Positions 19,358 to 29,717 are shown, counted from the stretch's first letter. The stretch is DNA of 37,860 nucleotides from Methylophilaceae bacterium (GCA_009926205.1 RFPI01000011.1:1-37860), one strand, 5' to 3'. The notes: generated from the sequence alone by a model not told the origin. Numbers and translations are program-made.

Positions 19358-20146
19358 CTAAACCGGTGTGCTATGAGGTAAAAATAGCCTAAAAAAGTTG
19401 TTGGTGGTGGTTTGAGCGACTTCTTCCAAAGAAATTCCTTTAATTTTGGCAATTTCCTCTGCGACATATTTCACAAAGGCTGGTTGATTAGTTTTTCCTC
19501 GATACGGGACTGGCGCAAGATAAGGAGAATCAGTTTCTATCAGCAGTCTTTCTAATGGAACCTGACGCACAACTTCTCGCAAATCTGCAGCATTTTTAAA
19601 TGTTACGATTCCAGAAATGGAAATATAAAATCCCAAATCCATCGCTTGTTTGGCTACTTCGTAGGATTCTGTAAAACAATGCATCACACCGGCCACTTCA
19701 TCAGCACCTTCTTGTTGCATTATTTGAATGGTATCTTTGGCTGCTGAACGGGTATGAATAATTAAGGGTTTCTTTACCTGTTTTGCCGCATGAATATGTT
19801 TACGAAAACGATCGCGCTGCCATTCCAAATCTCCAGTCAACCTGAAATAGTCTAGACCGGTTTCTCCAATACCTACCACCTTAGGGTGCTGCGCAAGATT
19901 TATCAGTTCCTCAACAGTAAACTCTGGAATATCCTCATAATCTGGATGTATCCCAACCGTGGCATAAAAGTTTTCATACTGTTCAGCTAAGGCGAGCACC
20001 TGAGGATAATCCTGTAAATTCACAGAGATGCACAAAGCGTGGCCAACATGATGGTTCATCATGTTTTCCCTGATGCTGGGTAATTGCTCTGCAAGCCCAG
20101 GAAAATTTAAATGACAATGAGAGTCGACAAAATTCAATTGCATCAT
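19358..20146 (-). CDS. TatD/YcfH family metal-dependent deoxyribonuclease
   Basis: This 262-residue TIM-barrel hydrolase carries the family's metal ligands: DSHCHLNF (His10, His12), GETGLDYF (Glu95), IIHTRSA (His131), MHCFTES (His156) and LIETDSPYL (Asp206). TatD-family proteins have 3'-exonuclease or DNase activity and some act as D-aminoacyl-tRNA deacylase-like hydrolases, so the physiological substrate is not settled. Its start overlaps the holB stop as ATGA, showing translational coupling. It ends the conserved fab-pabC-mltG-tmk-holB-tatD block, the place held by ycfH in E. coli. No clear terminator follows. Confidence 0.93.
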   Translation of the reverse strand: MMQLNFVDSHCHLNFPGLAEQLPSIRENMMNHHVGHALCISVNLQDYPQVLALAEQYENFYATVGIHPDYEDIPEFTVEELINLAQHPKVVGIGETGLDYFRLTGDLEWQRDRFRKHIHAAKQVKKPLIIHTRSAAKDTIQIMQQEGADEVAGVMHCFTESYEVAKQAMDLGFYISISGIVTFKNAADLREVVRQVPLERLLIETDSPYLAPVPYRGKTNQPAFVKYVAEEIAKIKGISLEEVAQTTTNNFFRLFLPHSTPV

Positions 20147-21132
20147 GCGGCTTCTTTAAAAATCTTTGTGTAATTCAGACAGATAGATTCAAATTGTAAT
20201 TCTTGGTTCAGTGGATGTTGTGCATGTCGTCTGAAATAATTTAATTGATCTAGCAAATCAAACCCTCTACTTAGTTCAAGTTGTTTCGCTAAGGTAGTTA
20301 ATTTTTCGGCAGAGATCTCATGGTAGCGCGCTGGAAGATTATTTGTGGTCGACAAAAGATCATGCAACCATTTCTGTAAGACATCTACTGACTTTGCCAT
20401 GCCTATAGATTGGCAAAAATTAACCGCCTGACTGATATCCATTAATCTTCCATCCATCAAGCTTTTAACTAAGCGCATGCAGTCATCATAATCTTCTTGT
20501 TGAATAGCTTTTAGTGGGCTGCCGCCAACATATCTTAACTGTTGTGAGCTGACTGATAAGCCTTCCTGTTTGAGCCATCTCTGCCCTATTTCGCTATCTG
20601 GACATTGCATATTGACTTGTTGGCATCGACTTCTAATAGTCGCCAGCAACCGTTTGCTTGAATGACTGACGAGAATAAAGAATGCATTATTAGGAGGCTC
20701 TTCTAACATCTTGAGCAAGGCGTTAGTGGCTGCAAGATTCATATCTTCAGCTGGGGTGATCAACACAACCTTCTTGCCTTGATGGCTGCTGAGTGCTAAA
20801 AAATCGTTGAGTGTTCGTATTTGATGGACACTGATCTGTGTTTTTTTACTCGTGGACTTTTTATCGTCGTCTTCATCATCGTTTTCGGCGCTAACCAATT
20901 TAAAGTCTGGATGTGTTTGGTAGCTAAACCAATGGCAGCTTTGACATTCGCCACATGCAAACCCCTCTTGCGAAGGCTGTTGACAAAGTAGAGACTGAGC
21001 AAGTGTATTTGCAAAATGCTGTTTACCTATCCCCTGCTCTCCACTCAATAAAATGGCGTGATGCATTTTATCTTGCTGTTGCTTCAGCATAGCCCATGTT
21101 GATAACTGCCAAGGATAGACTTTGTAGCTCAT
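20143..21132 (-). CDS. holB: DNA polymerase III delta' subunit
   Basis: HolB is part of the clamp loader that places the sliding clamp on DNA. The 329-residue protein has a P-loop region [18 protein letters not shown] (28-45), a zinc-binding Cys set (C50, C60, C63, C66; CGECQSC) and the AAA+ sequence [19 protein letters not shown]. The RSRCQQ sequence matches the SRC motif of clamp-loader proteins. The ATG overlaps the tmk stop (ATGA) and its stop overlaps the tatD start. An Asp/Glu-rich insert ([10 protein letters not shown], about 80-90) follows the zinc module. No pilZ-domain gene lies between holB and tatD, unlike some gamma-proteobacteria. Confidence 0.94.
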   Translation of the reverse strand: MSYKVYPWQLSTWAMLKQQQDKMHHAILLSGEQGIGKQHFANTLAQSLLCQQPSQEGFACGECQSCHWFSYQTHPDFKLVSAENDDEDDDKKSTSKKTQISVHQIRTLNDFLALSSHQGKKVVLITPAEDMNLAATNALLKMLEEPPNNAFFILVSHSSKRLLATIRSRCQQVNMQCPDSEIGQRWLKQEGLSVSSQQLRYVGGSPLKAIQQEDYDDCMRLVKSLMDGRLMDISQAVNFCQSIGMAKSVDVLQKWLHDLLSTTNNLPARYHEISAEKLTTLAKQLELSRGFDLLDQLNYFRRHAQHPLNQELQFESICLNYTKIFKEAA

Positions 21133-21737
21133 AACACTGATTTTAGGGCTTGGATGATTTGTTGCTCAACGAGATGAATCGCTTGATTGGAGTCAATCAC
21201 GGCGATGCGTTCAGGATGTTGATTCGCACGGCCAAGATATGCATTTCGTATGCGAGTAAAAAAATCAGCCGACTCTCGCTCAAATTTATCTGGGGTTCTT
21301 GCTTGCGCTAGCCTTGCTACGCTAATCTCTACAGGCACATCGAATAGTAATGTTAAATCTGGCTGAAGTTGGCCTTGCACCCATGACTCTAGTTGCAACA
21401 CTCTTTCGGCATTTAAGCCCTTTGCCCCACTTTGATAGGCAAATGTAGCATCAGTAAAGCGATCTGAAAGCACCCAAGATCCGGCATTCAAAGCGGGAAG
21501 TATGAGCTGTTGTAAATGCTCAGCTCTTGCAGCAAACATCAGTAAAGTCTCAGTATCTACATGCATTGCGTCATGCAACAGTATTTCACGTAGCTTTTCA
21601 CCCAGTTCTGTACCCCCTGGCTCACGTGTACTCACAACGGAATACCCTGCTTGTGCTAGCAAATTTTGAATAAAAGGAATGTGTGTGCTTTTTCCAGCCC
21701 CATCCATGCCCTCTAAAGTAATAAATTTTCCTTGCAT
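21129..21737 (-). CDS. tmk: Thymidylate kinase
   Basis: The 202-residue enzyme phosphorylates dTMP to dTDP. The P-loop [10 protein letters not shown] (9-18), the base/phosphate region [15 protein letters not shown] (37-51) and the DR[F/Y/H] motif in [13 protein letters not shown] (D92, R93) are all present, with a basic lid segment ([14 protein letters not shown]). Length is standard. Its ATG shares one base with the mltG stop (TAATG) and its TGA overlaps the holB start by four bases, so translation is coupled on both sides. Confidence 0.96.
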   Translation of the reverse strand: MQGKFITLEGMDGAGKSTHIPFIQNLLAQAGYSVVSTREPGGTELGEKLREILLHDAMHVDTETLLMFAARAEHLQQLILPALNAGSWVLSDRFTDATFAYQSGAKGLNAERVLQLESWVQGQLQPDLTLLFDVPVEISVARLAQARTPDKFERESADFFTRIRNAYLGRANQHPERIAVIDSNQAIHLVEQQIIQALKSVL

Positions 21738-22732
21738 TACTTTTGCCTTAATTGATATTGCGTGACAGCATGATTATGCTCACTTAGCGAGCGGCTGAAA
21801 TAGTGACTTCCATCACCTTTGCCGACAAAATATAAAGCATCCGTATTACTTGGATGCAGTGCTGCATGGATAGAGGCTAATCCCGGCATAGCAATGGGTG
21901 TGGGCGGCAAACCATCACGTGTGTAAGTATTGTAAAGGCTATCTCTTAGCAAATCAGCTTTGCGAATATTGCCATCAAATTTTTGCCCTAAGCCATAAAT
22001 GACGGTTGGGTCTGTCTGTAGGCGCATGCCTATCCTGAGACGGTTAAGAAATACCCCAGCGATCATGGCACGTTCAGAAGATCTTCCAGTTTCTTTCTCA
22101 ATAATAGACGCCATAATCAAAGCTTCGTAGGGAGTTTTGTAGGGCAAACCTTGATCTCTGATTTGCCACTCGCGCAACAGTTTTCTCTGCATCGTATCGT
22201 AAGCGCGCTTGAGTATCTCTCTATCACTCGTGTTTGGGTTGAAATAATATGTATCTGGATAAAACAAGCCCTCAGGATGATTTTCAACCGCACCCACAAA
22301 TTCTAGTATTTTTTTATCGCTCTCAGCCATGGTCATGTGCTTGATATGCTCATTTTTATTGAGTGCTTGTCTAAGATCTGAAAAATTCCAGCCCTCAATA
22401 AAGGTGATGCTGGCTTGATTATCGATCCCTGAAGTTAGTTGATTGATGAGCTCGTAATGACTAATGCTAGGTTTGATTCCATAGATACCAGCTTTTATTT
22501 GCTTATCCTGTTGAAGTAAACGCGCTAATAATTCAAAACTATATGCGTGATTAATAATTTTTTGTTGGACCAAGTGCTGGCATATATTCCTAAAGTTGGT
22601 GCCAGCATCAATCTCAAAAGTCTGGTTTTGATCGACCGGATTGATTGTCGATTCAGCGAAATAAAATAGCCATGCGCAAACAGCAATTCCGGAAATAAGC
22701 GCTAATCGAATAAGTAAGAATATTAATTTCAT
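21737..22732 (-). CDS. mltG: Endolytic murein transglycosylase MltG
   Basis: MltG cleaves nascent peptidoglycan strands in the periplasm and is thought to set glycan chain length. The 331-residue protein has one N-terminal membrane anchor (about 3-25). The YceG-domain catalytic motif [12 protein letters not shown] contains Glu212, and [20 protein letters not shown] follows. The start is placed at ATG 22732, which overlaps the pabC TGA as ATGA, as at the other junctions here. The reading frame stays open 18 codons further upstream but inside pabC and without a better start. The C-terminus carries the expected [12 protein letters not shown]. Confidence 0.94.
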   Translation of the reverse strand: MKLIFLLIRLALISGIAVCAWLFYFAESTINPVDQNQTFEIDAGTNFRNICQHLVQQKIINHAYSFELLARLLQQDKQIKAGIYGIKPSISHYELINQLTSGIDNQASITFIEGWNFSDLRQALNKNEHIKHMTMAESDKKILEFVGAVENHPEGLFYPDTYYFNPNTSDREILKRAYDTMQRKLLREWQIRDQGLPYKTPYEALIMASIIEKETGRSSERAMIAGVFLNRLRIGMRLQTDPTVIYGLGQKFDGNIRKADLLRDSLYNTYTRDGLPPTPIAMPGLASIHAALHPSNTDALYFVGKGDGSHYFSRSLSEHNHAVTQYQLRQK

Positions 22733-23562
22733 GCTGATATGCCTAAGGCCTTGCGTATTTGTTTCGCCAGTGTATTGTGATGCCAAGTAATATTGTTAAG
22801 CTGACTAATATTCATGGCTCCGATTACGCTGTTGGTCATCAATACTTCATCGGCTTGTTCCAGTTGTGACAGAGTTAACATGGACTCCTGCGTTTCTAGA
22901 GACCATTGATGGGATTGTTGAATAATCCAATCTCTAACAACTCCTGCAACGCCACAATCGTGTAACTTTGGCGTAATGAGTTGATTGCCAAAGCGAGCAA
23001 ATATATTGCCTGAAGTACATTCCACAACATTGTCATTCTGATCTAACAATAGTCCATCTTGAAATTCTATAAGCTTACATTCGCTTCTAGCTAGAACATT
23101 CTCAAGTCGATTTAGGTGCTTAATACCTGCTAGCTTGGGTTGATGTGACAACCTCAACTCACACAGAAAAATTTTAGCTCCATGCTCAAGAATATGCTCT
23201 GCATATTGAGGATATTCGCTCAAGACAAGGATACGGTTTTCCATGCAATTTGCAGGAATGGCATAGCCGCGCCCACCCTCACCTCGCGTAATGATGACTT
23301 TAATCACGCATTGGACTGAGTCAGCTGAAAGCAATTGAATTTCATGTAACAGTTGCTCGGCTGGGCAGATATTCAAATTTAATTGTTGAGCATCATGCAG
23401 CAATTTTTGATATTGCATTGCCCACAACAACGGAGTGCCTTGACGAACCACAAAGGTTCGATAAACACCATCACCATATGCCAAACCTCTATCCATTACA
23501 GGGAGATTTGCGTCAAATTGGCCGTTGATTAAGATTCCGCTGTTTTTTTGAAGACTGTTCAT
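22729..23562 (-). CDS. pabC: Aminodeoxychorismate lyase
   Basis: PabC is a fold-type IV PLP enzyme that splits 4-amino-4-deoxychorismate into p-aminobenzoate and pyruvate for folate. The 277-residue protein shows DRGLAYGDGVYRTF near the N-terminus, LAGIKHLNRLENVLAR with the PLP lysine (Lys148), and NVVECTSGNIF before the cofactor phosphate site. The ATG at 23562 is preferred over the adjacent TTG at 23565; neither has a strong ribosome site. It sits between fabF (35-base gap) and mltG (ATGA overlap), the E. coli order. A branched-chain or D-amino-acid aminotransferase is the alternative family, made unlikely by this position. Confidence 0.92.
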   Translation of the reverse strand: MNSLQKNSGILINGQFDANLPVMDRGLAYGDGVYRTFVVRQGTPLLWAMQYQKLLHDAQQLNLNICPAEQLLHEIQLLSADSVQCVIKVIITRGEGGRGYAIPANCMENRILVLSEYPQYAEHILEHGAKIFLCELRLSHQPKLAGIKHLNRLENVLARSECKLIEFQDGLLLDQNDNVVECTSGNIFARFGNQLITPKLHDCGVAGVVRDWIIQQSHQWSLETQESMLTLSQLEQADEVLMTNSVIGAMNISQLNNITWHHNTLAKQIRKALGISA

Positions 23563-23597
23563 CAAAATTTGCGGTAGTAGTTGATCAGTTTGAAGTT

Positions 23598-24848
23598 TTA
23601 GATTTTTTTGAACAGCAAAGAGCCATTGGTTCCGCCAAAACCAAAGTTATTTTTTAGCGCATATTCAATTTTCAGATCGCGCGCTTGATTCGCACAATAG
23701 TCCAAATCACATTCTGGATCTTGGTTGAAAATGTTTATGGTAGGTGGCGATTTTTGATGGTACAGCGAAAGCACAGTAAATACCGACTCTAAACCGCCTG
23801 CACCGCCAAGTAGATGGCCAGTCATGGACTTGGTTGAGTTCACAACAAGTTTATAAGCGTGATCACCAAACGCTGCTTTAATGGCATTACTTTCGTTGGT
23901 ATCACCTAACGGCGTGGATGTTCCATGAGCATTAATAAATTGCACCTGATCTGGGTTAACCCCAGCATTATTAAGTGCATTTCTCATAGATCTTCTAGGA
24001 CCATCCATATTGGGGGCGGTCATGTGGTAAGCGTCAGCACTCATACCATAGCCCACGAGTTCAGCATAAATCTTAGCGCCACGTTTTTTGGCTGATTCAT
24101 ACTCCTCAAGCACCATGACGCCAGCACCTTCGCCAATCACAAATCCATCGCGGTCTTTATCCCAAGGACGACTTGCTGTTGCCGGATCATCATTACGAGC
24201 AGAGAGCGCTCTTGCAGAGGCAAATCCCCCTACAGAAAGCTCGGTTATCGCAGCTTCCGCTCCGCCTGCAATCATGACATCCGCATCACCATACTCAATC
24301 ATTCTTGCGGCATCACCAATAGAATGCGTACCAGTGGTACAAGCTGTCACAATCGAAACATTTGGACCTTTGAAGCCAAACATAATAGACAGGTTGCCAG
24401 AAATCATATTAATGATGGTGCCTGGAATGAAAAACGGTGATATTTTTCTTGGACCACCCTCGTCATAGGTATCATTGGTCTCTTCTATTAGCCGCAAACC
24501 ACCAATACCAGAGCCAATAGAAACACCAATACGTTCAGCGTTTTGTTCAGTGACTTCTAAACCAGAATCTTTAAATGCTTCGATGCCTGCTACAAGACCG
24601 TATTGAATAAAAGTATCCATACGTCTTGCTTCTTTCGGAGATAAAAATTCTGCTACATCAAAATCTTTAACCTCTCCGGCAATCTGAGATGAGAACTGAC
24701 TGGGATCAAACTTGCTGATACGGGTAATACCAGATTTTCCGGCTAGGAGATTGTTCCAAGCAGTAGCAACATTGTTGCCTACTGGAGAAACAACACCTAA
24801 ACCGGTAACGACTACGCGTCTTCTAGACCCGTTTTGAGGATGGGACAA
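23598..24848 (-). CDS. fabF: 3-oxoacyl-ACP synthase II (KASII)
   Basis: FabF elongates acyl-ACP by condensation with malonyl-ACP. The 416-residue protein has the KAS active site: Cys170 in [10 protein letters not shown], His308 in [11 protein letters not shown], and Lys340/His345 in [15 protein letters not shown], plus the C-terminal [12 protein letters not shown]. The start must be TTG at 24848: the frame is closed by the acpP stop at 24870-24872, no ATG or GTG occurs between, and the conserved [15 protein letters not shown] begins ten codons in. No clear Shine-Dalgarno is visible, so coupling to acpP translation is likely. The acpP-fabF gap is 21 bases. Confidence 0.96.
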   Translation of the reverse strand: MSHPQNGSRRRVVVTGLGVVSPVGNNVATAWNNLLAGKSGITRISKFDPSQFSSQIAGEVKDFDVAEFLSPKEARRMDTFIQYGLVAGIEAFKDSGLEVTEQNAERIGVSIGSGIGGLRLIEETNDTYDEGGPRKISPFFIPGTIINMISGNLSIMFGFKGPNVSIVTACTTGTHSIGDAARMIEYGDADVMIAGGAEAAITELSVGGFASARALSARNDDPATASRPWDKDRDGFVIGEGAGVMVLEEYESAKKRGAKIYAELVGYGMSADAYHMTAPNMDGPRRSMRNALNNAGVNPDQVQFINAHGTSTPLGDTNESNAIKAAFGDHAYKLVVNSTKSMTGHLLGGAGGLESVFTVLSLYHQKSPPTINIFNQDPECDLDYCANQARDLKIEYALKNNFGFGGTNGSLLFKKI

Positions 24849-24869
24849 AATTACACCGAGAAATAAAAA

Positions 24870-25106
24870 TTATTTTACGTGCGCGTTGACGTAATCGATG
24901 GCTTGTTGCACTGTCGTGATTTTCTCTGCTTCTTCGTCAGGAATTTCACAATTGAACTCTTCTTCAAGCGCCATAACCAATTCAACTGTGTCGAGTGAAT
25001 CAGCACCCAAATCATCTACAAATGAGGATGAGTTTTTAACATTGGCTTCTTCTACACCTAATTGTTCTACAACAATTTTTTTGACGCGTTGTTCGATGTC
25101 AGACAT
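24870..25106 (-). CDS. acpP: Acyl carrier protein
   Basis: The 78-residue acidic protein carries growing fatty acids on a phosphopantetheine attached to Ser37 in [14 protein letters not shown]. Length, charge and helix pattern are canonical. A strong AAGGGGT ribosome site precedes the ATG, in keeping with the very high expression usual for ACP. A 90-base gap separates it from fabG; an extra promoter there is plausible but I see no convincing -35/-10 pair. It is followed by fabF. Confidence 0.98.
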   Translation of the reverse strand: MSDIEQRVKKIVVEQLGVEEANVKNSSSFVDDLGADSLDTVELVMALEEEFNCEIPDEEAEKITTVQQAIDYVNAHVK

Positions 25107-25196
25107 CTTTTACCCCTTAAATTTATAGAAATACGCTTTAAAAGCACTGCCATTTTAACAAAAAGCGGCAGGATTACAAAAAACTTACGATGAATA

Positions 25197-25940
25197 TTAC
25201 GCCATATACATCCCGCCATTCACATGGATAGTCTCTCCAGTGATGTAAGCGGCTGATGGTGAAGCTAAAAATACGACAGCAGCAGCAATATCTTTATCCG
25301 AGCCCAGTCTGCCCAAAGGGATATGTTGCAATAAATTATTTCTATGTTCTTCAGACAGCTCTCTGGTCATGTCTGTGTCGATAAATCCTGGTGCTACGCA
25401 GTTAACAGTAATATTGCGGCTACCCAATTCTTTGGCTAGTGACTTGGTGAAGCCTGAAATACCAGCTTTAGTGGCACAGTAATTGGTTTGTCCAGCGTTC
25501 CCCATGTGGCCTACAACAGATGAAATGCTGATAATACGTCCTGTTCTTGCTTTCATCATAGGACGAAGCACAGCCTGTGACATTCTAAAAACAGAGGTTA
25601 AATTGGTAGAGATGACAGAATTCCAATCCTCGTCAGACATTCTCATCAGTAAAGTGTCTTTGGTGATACCTGCATTGTTCACCAATACACTCACATCTCC
25701 ATATTGTTCTGAAATTTGCTTGAGCACTGCTTCAATTTGAGCTGCATCATTCACATCTAGCACTATCCCAGTGCCTTGAATATTGGCTTGCTTTAATGCG
25801 GCAGAAATTTTATCTGCGCCAGATTGGCTAGTTGCACTACCAATCACGACAGCGCCCTGTTCGCCAAGTGCATGAGCAATTGCAGCCCCGATACCTCGGC
25901 TTGCACCAGTGACTAGAGCGATTTGTCCTTGTAATGTCAT
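25197..25940 (-). CDS. fabG: 3-oxoacyl-ACP reductase
   Basis: FabG is the NADPH-dependent short-chain dehydrogenase that reduces 3-oxoacyl-ACP. In 247 residues it shows the cofactor motif TGASRGIG (11-18), NNAG (88-91), and the catalytic triad Ser141, Tyr154, Lys158 in SSVVGHMGNAGQTNYCATKAG. The C-terminal NGGMYMA is typical of FabG. A strong GGGGAGA ribosome site precedes the ATG. It follows fabD by 17 bases. Confidence 0.97.
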   Translation of the reverse strand: MTLQGQIALVTGASRGIGAAIAHALGEQGAVVIGSATSQSGADKISAALKQANIQGTGIVLDVNDAAQIEAVLKQISEQYGDVSVLVNNAGITKDTLLMRMSDEDWNSVISTNLTSVFRMSQAVLRPMMKARTGRIISISSVVGHMGNAGQTNYCATKAGISGFTKSLAKELGSRNITVNCVAPGFIDTDMTRELSEEHRNNLLQHIPLGRLGSDKDIAAAVVFLASPSAAYITGETIHVNGGMYMA

Positions 25941-25957
25941 TCGATTCTCCCCTGTGA

Positions 25958-26881
25958 TTAGGCAGTTAAGTTTTTTGCTTCAGTTAAAGCATCATTATTA
26001 ATAATGGCCACGCAATTAAAATCGTCCACGATGCGCTTTGCTAAACCAGCCAATACTTTGCCTGGGCCACATTCAAAAGCTTGTGTAATGCCTTGTTCAC
26101 GCAACGTTTGAACAGTCTCTACCCAGCGCACTGGACTATATAACTGACGCACAAGAGCATCCTTAATTTTTTCTGCATCTTGATAAGCTATCACATCAGC
26201 ATTCTGCAAAACTTGAACCGTTGGTGTTGAAAATTGCACATTTTGTAAGTAGCTAGCTAACTTATCCGCAGCTGGTTTCATTAAAGCGCAATGTGAAGGT
26301 ACGCTGACCGGAAGTAGCAATGCACGTTTTGCGCCTTTGGCTTTTGCAGCCTCCATGCCACGTTCGACTGCTTCGCGATGGCCTGCAATCACGACTTGGC
26401 CTGGGGAGTTAAGATTCACGGCTTCTAATACCTGACCCTGAGCAGCGGATTGGCAAACTTCATTCACGACGCTATCTTCTAAACCAAGGATTGCCGCCAT
26501 CGCACCAACACCCTCAGCAACTGCGCCCTGCATCACTTCGGCGCGATATCTCACCAAAGGCAAAGCATCTTCAAAGCTGATAACACCAGCGGCGACCAAA
26601 GCTGTATATTCACCCAGACTATGGCCTGCCATCGCGCTCGGCAAGGTACCGATTTGAGATTGCCATAATTTCCATGTAGCAAAGCCAGCAATTAGCATTA
26701 ACGGTTGTGTGTTAGTAGTTTGATTGAGTAGCTCATTAGGCTGTGTAACCATAGCCCAGACATCTTGTTTGAGGATATCGGCGGCGTGTTCGAATGTTTG
26801 TTTAATGATGGCATGCTCTTCAAAGCCATTCATCATGCCCACTGATTGAGAGCCTTGTCCGGGAAACATCGCAAATTGCAT
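25958..26881 (-). CDS. fabD: Malonyl-CoA:ACP transacylase
   Basis: FabD moves malonyl from CoA to ACP. The 307-residue protein has FPGQGSQSVGM (6-16), the nucleophile elbow GHSLGEYTALVAAG with Ser88, Arg113, and His197 in SVPSHCALM. The size is standard. The GAGGT ribosome site lies close to the ATG, and the gene follows fabH by 10 bases in the conserved fabH-fabD-fabG order. Confidence 0.97.
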   Translation of the reverse strand: MQFAMFPGQGSQSVGMMNGFEEHAIIKQTFEHAADILKQDVWAMVTQPNELLNQTTNTQPLMLIAGFATWKLWQSQIGTLPSAMAGHSLGEYTALVAAGVISFEDALPLVRYRAEVMQGAVAEGVGAMAAILGLEDSVVNEVCQSAAQGQVLEAVNLNSPGQVVIAGHREAVERGMEAAKAKGAKRALLLPVSVPSHCALMKPAADKLASYLQNVQFSTPTVQVLQNADVIAYQDAEKIKDALVRQLYSPVRWVETVQTLREQGITQAFECGPGKVLAGLAKRIVDDFNCVAIINNDALTEAKNLTA

Positions 26882-26891
26882 ATCTACCTCT

Positions 26892-27857
26892 TTAAAATTT
26901 CAGTAAAACAGAGCCCCAAGTAAAACCACCACCAAATGCTTCCATTAGAATGGTCTCGTTTTTCTTAATGCGCCCATCTCTGACAGCAACATCCAGTGCG
27001 AGCGGAATAGATGCCGCTGAGGTATTACCATGTTCGTCAACGGTTACAACCACCCGCTCCATACTCATGCCAAGCTTTTTTGCCGTGGATTGAAGGATAC
27101 GAATATTGGCTTGGTGCGGCACTAGCCAGTCAATATCTGATTTACTCATGCCATTGGCGATAAGGGTCTCATCCACAATAGCATCCAGAGTATTCACCGC
27201 CATTTTGAACACTGCGTTGCCTTCCATTTTGATGGTCTTGTCGCCTGATAAATCAGAGACCCCTTGAGGAACAGTTAAAAGATCAATATGACTGCCATCG
27301 GCATGAATATGACTTGAAAGTATACCTGGCTCTGCGCTGGCCTTTAGCACCACTGCGCCAGCACCGTCACCCCACAAAATACAATTGCTGCGATCGCTCC
27401 AGTCAGTGATTCTTGACATGGCATCTGCTCCTATGACCAAGGCGCAAGAGGACATGCCAGAACGAATAAATTGATCCGCTACGGATAATGCATAAACAAA
27501 GCCACTACAAACAGCCTGAATATCAAATGCGGGACATTCATGCATATTCATTTTCTTTTGCAGTATGCATGCCGAGCTCGGGAAAGTACGGTCAGGTGTG
27601 GTTGTAGCAAATATGATCAAATCAATATCAGACTGCGCTACACCTGCAGCCTCAATAGCACGCTGGGCCGCAATCATAGCCATGTCTGTCGTTGCTTGAT
27701 TATCAGCAATGATATGTCGCTTACGAATGCCAGTTCGGGTAAATATCCACTCGTCCGTGGTATCAACCATTTTCTCCAAGTCAGCGTTGGTAAGAACCTT
27801 CTCGGGCAAGTAACTGCCTGTACCGATGATTCGAGAATATCTTGCCGCTTTGGTCAT
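26892..27857 (-). CDS. fabH: 3-oxoacyl-ACP synthase III (KASIII)
   Basis: FabH starts fatty acid chains by condensing acetyl-CoA with malonyl-ACP. The 321-residue protein carries the Cys-His-Asn triad: Cys117 in [13 protein letters not shown], His248 in VPHQANIRI, and Asn278 in [11 protein letters not shown]. The N-terminal [15 protein letters not shown] and the C-terminal [10 protein letters not shown] are characteristic. AAGGC precedes the ATG. It follows plsX by 28 bases. Confidence 0.97.
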   Translation of the reverse strand: MTKAARYSRIIGTGSYLPEKVLTNADLEKMVDTTDEWIFTRTGIRKRHIIADNQATTDMAMIAAQRAIEAAGVAQSDIDLIIFATTTPDRTFPSSACILQKKMNMHECPAFDIQAVCSGFVYALSVADQFIRSGMSSCALVIGADAMSRITDWSDRSNCILWGDGAGAVVLKASAEPGILSSHIHADGSHIDLLTVPQGVSDLSGDKTIKMEGNAVFKMAVNTLDAIVDETLIANGMSKSDIDWLVPHQANIRILQSTAKKLGMSMERVVVTVDEHGNTSAASIPLALDVAVRDGRIKKNETILMEAFGGGFTWGSVLLKF

Positions 27858-27885
27858 ATAAAAGCCTTTTAAAAAGCAATGTAAC

Positions 27886-28926
27886 TTATTGAATTGGTGT
27901 GGAATTTTCTTGATTTAATTTTGCATGTTCAATTTCAAGCTGAGCAGAAATTTTTTCGACAATATTATTTCTTGCCTCTTCTACAGCTTTTAAAATAGCG
28001 TGCTCGAAACCAAATGCATCTGTACCACCATGACTTTTTACCACAACTCCGCGCAAACCCAGAAAACTTGCACCATTGTAACGCCTAGGGTCTAGATCTT
28101 TCTTGAATGCTTTAATGACTGGCATAGCCAATAGAGCAGCAAATTTAGTAAACGCATTACGCTTGAATTCTTTGGTCAGGAAAGCACTTATCATATGTGC
28201 CAACCCCTCGGAAGTTTTTAAAGCGACATTACCGACAAAGCCGTCACAAACTACCAAATCAGTTGTACCGCGATAAATATCATCACCTTCAACATTACCA
28301 AAGAAATTTAAATGACTAGCACGTAATAATTCAGCCGCTTTTTTAACAACTTCATTACCTTTAATATCCTCAGAGCCGATGTTTAGCAAACCCACAGATG
28401 GGTTTTCTTTATGCTCGACAGAATTCACCAGCATCGCCCCCATGATCGCGAACTGCAGCAAATGCTCCGGTGTGCAGTCTGCGTTTGCACCCAAATCGAG
28501 CATATAGGTCGTTCCTTTTTCATTGGGCAATGCCGCCGCAATGGCTGGCCTATCGATACCTGGAAGCGTTTTAAGAACAAAACGAGCAGTTGCCATGAGT
28601 GCGCCGGTATTTCCGGCACTTACGCATGCAGATGCGATTCCATCTTTAACAAGATTAATCGCCACTCGCATTGAAGAATCTTTTTTGTTCTTGAGCGCAC
28701 TTTGAGGGGATTCATCCATTTCCACCACCTCAGTTGCATGATGAATTTCAATTTGTGGATGCTGGCTAATTTTTTGAGCTGTTAGCGCTTGCTCGATGGC
28801 AGGCTGCTGGCCGACAAGAATGACCCGAACATCGGGGTGTGTTTTGAGGAAAGAAAGGGTTGCAGGAACGGTCACTTTAGCACCGTGGTCCCCACCCATC
28901 ACATCTACGGCAATCGTGACTGTCAT
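27886..28926 (-). CDS. plsX: Phosphate acyltransferase PlsX
   Basis: PlsX makes acyl-phosphate from acyl-ACP, the donor for glycerol-3-phosphate acylation by PlsY. The 346-residue protein begins with the family signature [18 protein letters not shown] and contains [28 protein letters not shown] and [20 protein letters not shown]. The ATG at 28926 has no obvious Shine-Dalgarno. A terminator-like hairpin lies immediately upstream, between rpmF and this gene, so its expression relative to rpmF may be reduced or it may have its own promoter. Confidence 0.96.
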   Translation of the reverse strand: MTVTIAVDVMGGDHGAKVTVPATLSFLKTHPDVRVILVGQQPAIEQALTAQKISQHPQIEIHHATEVVEMDESPQSALKNKKDSSMRVAINLVKDGIASACVSAGNTGALMATARFVLKTLPGIDRPAIAAALPNEKGTTYMLDLGANADCTPEHLLQFAIMGAMLVNSVEHKENPSVGLLNIGSEDIKGNEVVKKAAELLRASHLNFFGNVEGDDIYRGTTDLVVCDGFVGNVALKTSEGLAHMISAFLTKEFKRNAFTKFAALLAMPVIKAFKKDLDPRRYNGASFLGLRGVVVKSHGGTDAFGFEHAILKAVEEARNNIVEKISAQLEIEHAKLNQENSTPIQ

Positions 28927-28954
28927 TGTGATTTATCTATGAATGAATGCCATG

Positions 28955-28989
28955 AAAAAAAGCCACAAAGTCAGAAGACTTCATGGCTT
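28955..28989 (-). terminator. Terminator-like hairpin between rpmF and plsX
   Basis: On the minus strand AAGCCA (pairing with TGGCTT) and AAGTC (pairing with GACTT) form an 11-bp stem interrupted by a 2x2 internal loop, closed by a four-base loop. It is followed by a run of seven T (complement of 28955-28961). It sits 18 bases after the rpmF stop and 28 bases before the plsX start, so it would reduce read-through from rpmF into the fatty acid genes. Confidence 0.65.
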
Positions 28990-29007
28990 GGTAATGAAAA
29001 ACCTTAA

Positions 29008-29187
29008 TTATTCGCCTTTTGCTGGCATTACCTTGCGACCACGATAGAAGCCGTTTGGGCTCACGTGATGACGCAAATGTACTTCACCCGTCGTTGGCTC
29101 AACCGCCAAAGGTGGGTTAGTTAAAAAGTCATGTGAGCGGTGCATACCACGCTTTGATGGGGACTTTTTATTTTGTTGAACGGCCAT
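29008..29187 (-). CDS. rpmF: Ribosomal protein bL32
   Basis: This 59-residue basic protein was found by translating the gap between plsX and yceD. It begins [20 protein letters not shown] and contains [20 protein letters not shown] and NGFYRGRKV, which match bL32 of the large ribosomal subunit. It is the Cys-free, zinc-independent form usual in proteobacteria. GGAGT gives a good ribosome site for the ATG at 29187. It lies 26 bases downstream of yceD, with plsX next, exactly as in E. coli. Confidence 0.97.
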   Translation of the reverse strand: MAVQQNKKSPSKRGMHRSHDFLTNPPLAVEPTTGEVHLRHHVSPNGFYRGRKVMPAKGE

Positions 29188-29213
29188 AATTTACTCCTAA
29201 AAAAACTCAGGCA

Positions 29214-29708
29214 TTAATGCCTATCTAATTTTAAACTCTTTAATGCCGCAAAAGCCCCTAAAGGCTCACCTGACTCTAGAGGACCATCAACATCACATGT
29301 TCCATCATGTTTGGGTGCATACGGCATCGCCAAAATCAATTCGTCTTCGATTAACTGAAGTACATCAAATGCATCAGAAATAACCAAGTACTCATGTTGA
29401 GAGTCGTCATCCAAAGGGATTTCAGACTCATCCTTCACTAATTCATACACTTGATCAACATTCAAATTGTGATTTAAAGGTTTTAAACACCTTTGGCACA
29501 ATAATTGCATTGATGCTGACATAGTTAAATGCAAACGCGGTTTTGAATGTTGCGCCGCAGCTTGCCCTTCGAGAGTCCATTCCAGCTGGCCTTGCTGTGC
29601 TGCTAGCTGGCTAATTACCCTCGAAAAATGCGAAATCGCGATTGTATCATGAATCTTCAAGGATTTCCTTGAAAATTCAATGTGATTGATGATGTGTTGT
29701 GCAGTCAT
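29214..29708 (-). CDS. yceD: DUF177/YceD family protein (23S rRNA accumulation)
   Basis: From the ATG at 29708 this is 164 residues. It has the family's CxxC (Cys71, Cys74 in LLCQRCLKPL), the conserved acidic VKDESEIPL and the stretch LIEDELILAMPYAPKH, and ends near GAFAALKSL. YceD is needed for normal 23S rRNA levels in E. coli and plants, and is almost always beside rpmF. A longer reading to 29807 would run into pycA and is not supported. No Shine-Dalgarno precedes the ATG and the promoter lies only about 10 bases upstream, so a leaderless or nearly leaderless mRNA is possible. Confidence 0.88.
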   Translation of the reverse strand: MTAQHIINHIEFSRKSLKIHDTIAISHFSRVISQLAAQQGQLEWTLEGQAAAQHSKPRLHLTMSASMQLLCQRCLKPLNHNLNVDQVYELVKDESEIPLDDDSQHEYLVISDAFDVLQLIEDELILAMPYAPKHDGTCDVDGPLESGEPLGAFAALKSLKLDRH

Positions 29709-29717
29709 AGGGGCCGC

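Noticed and set aside
19207-19467. 86-codon minus-strand frame between tatD and the small secreted gene
   Set aside because: Overlaps both neighbours out of frame and has no ribosome site.
24088-24468. 126-codon plus-strand frame
   Set aside because: Antisense to the conserved FabF core; Ser/Pro-rich shadow composition.
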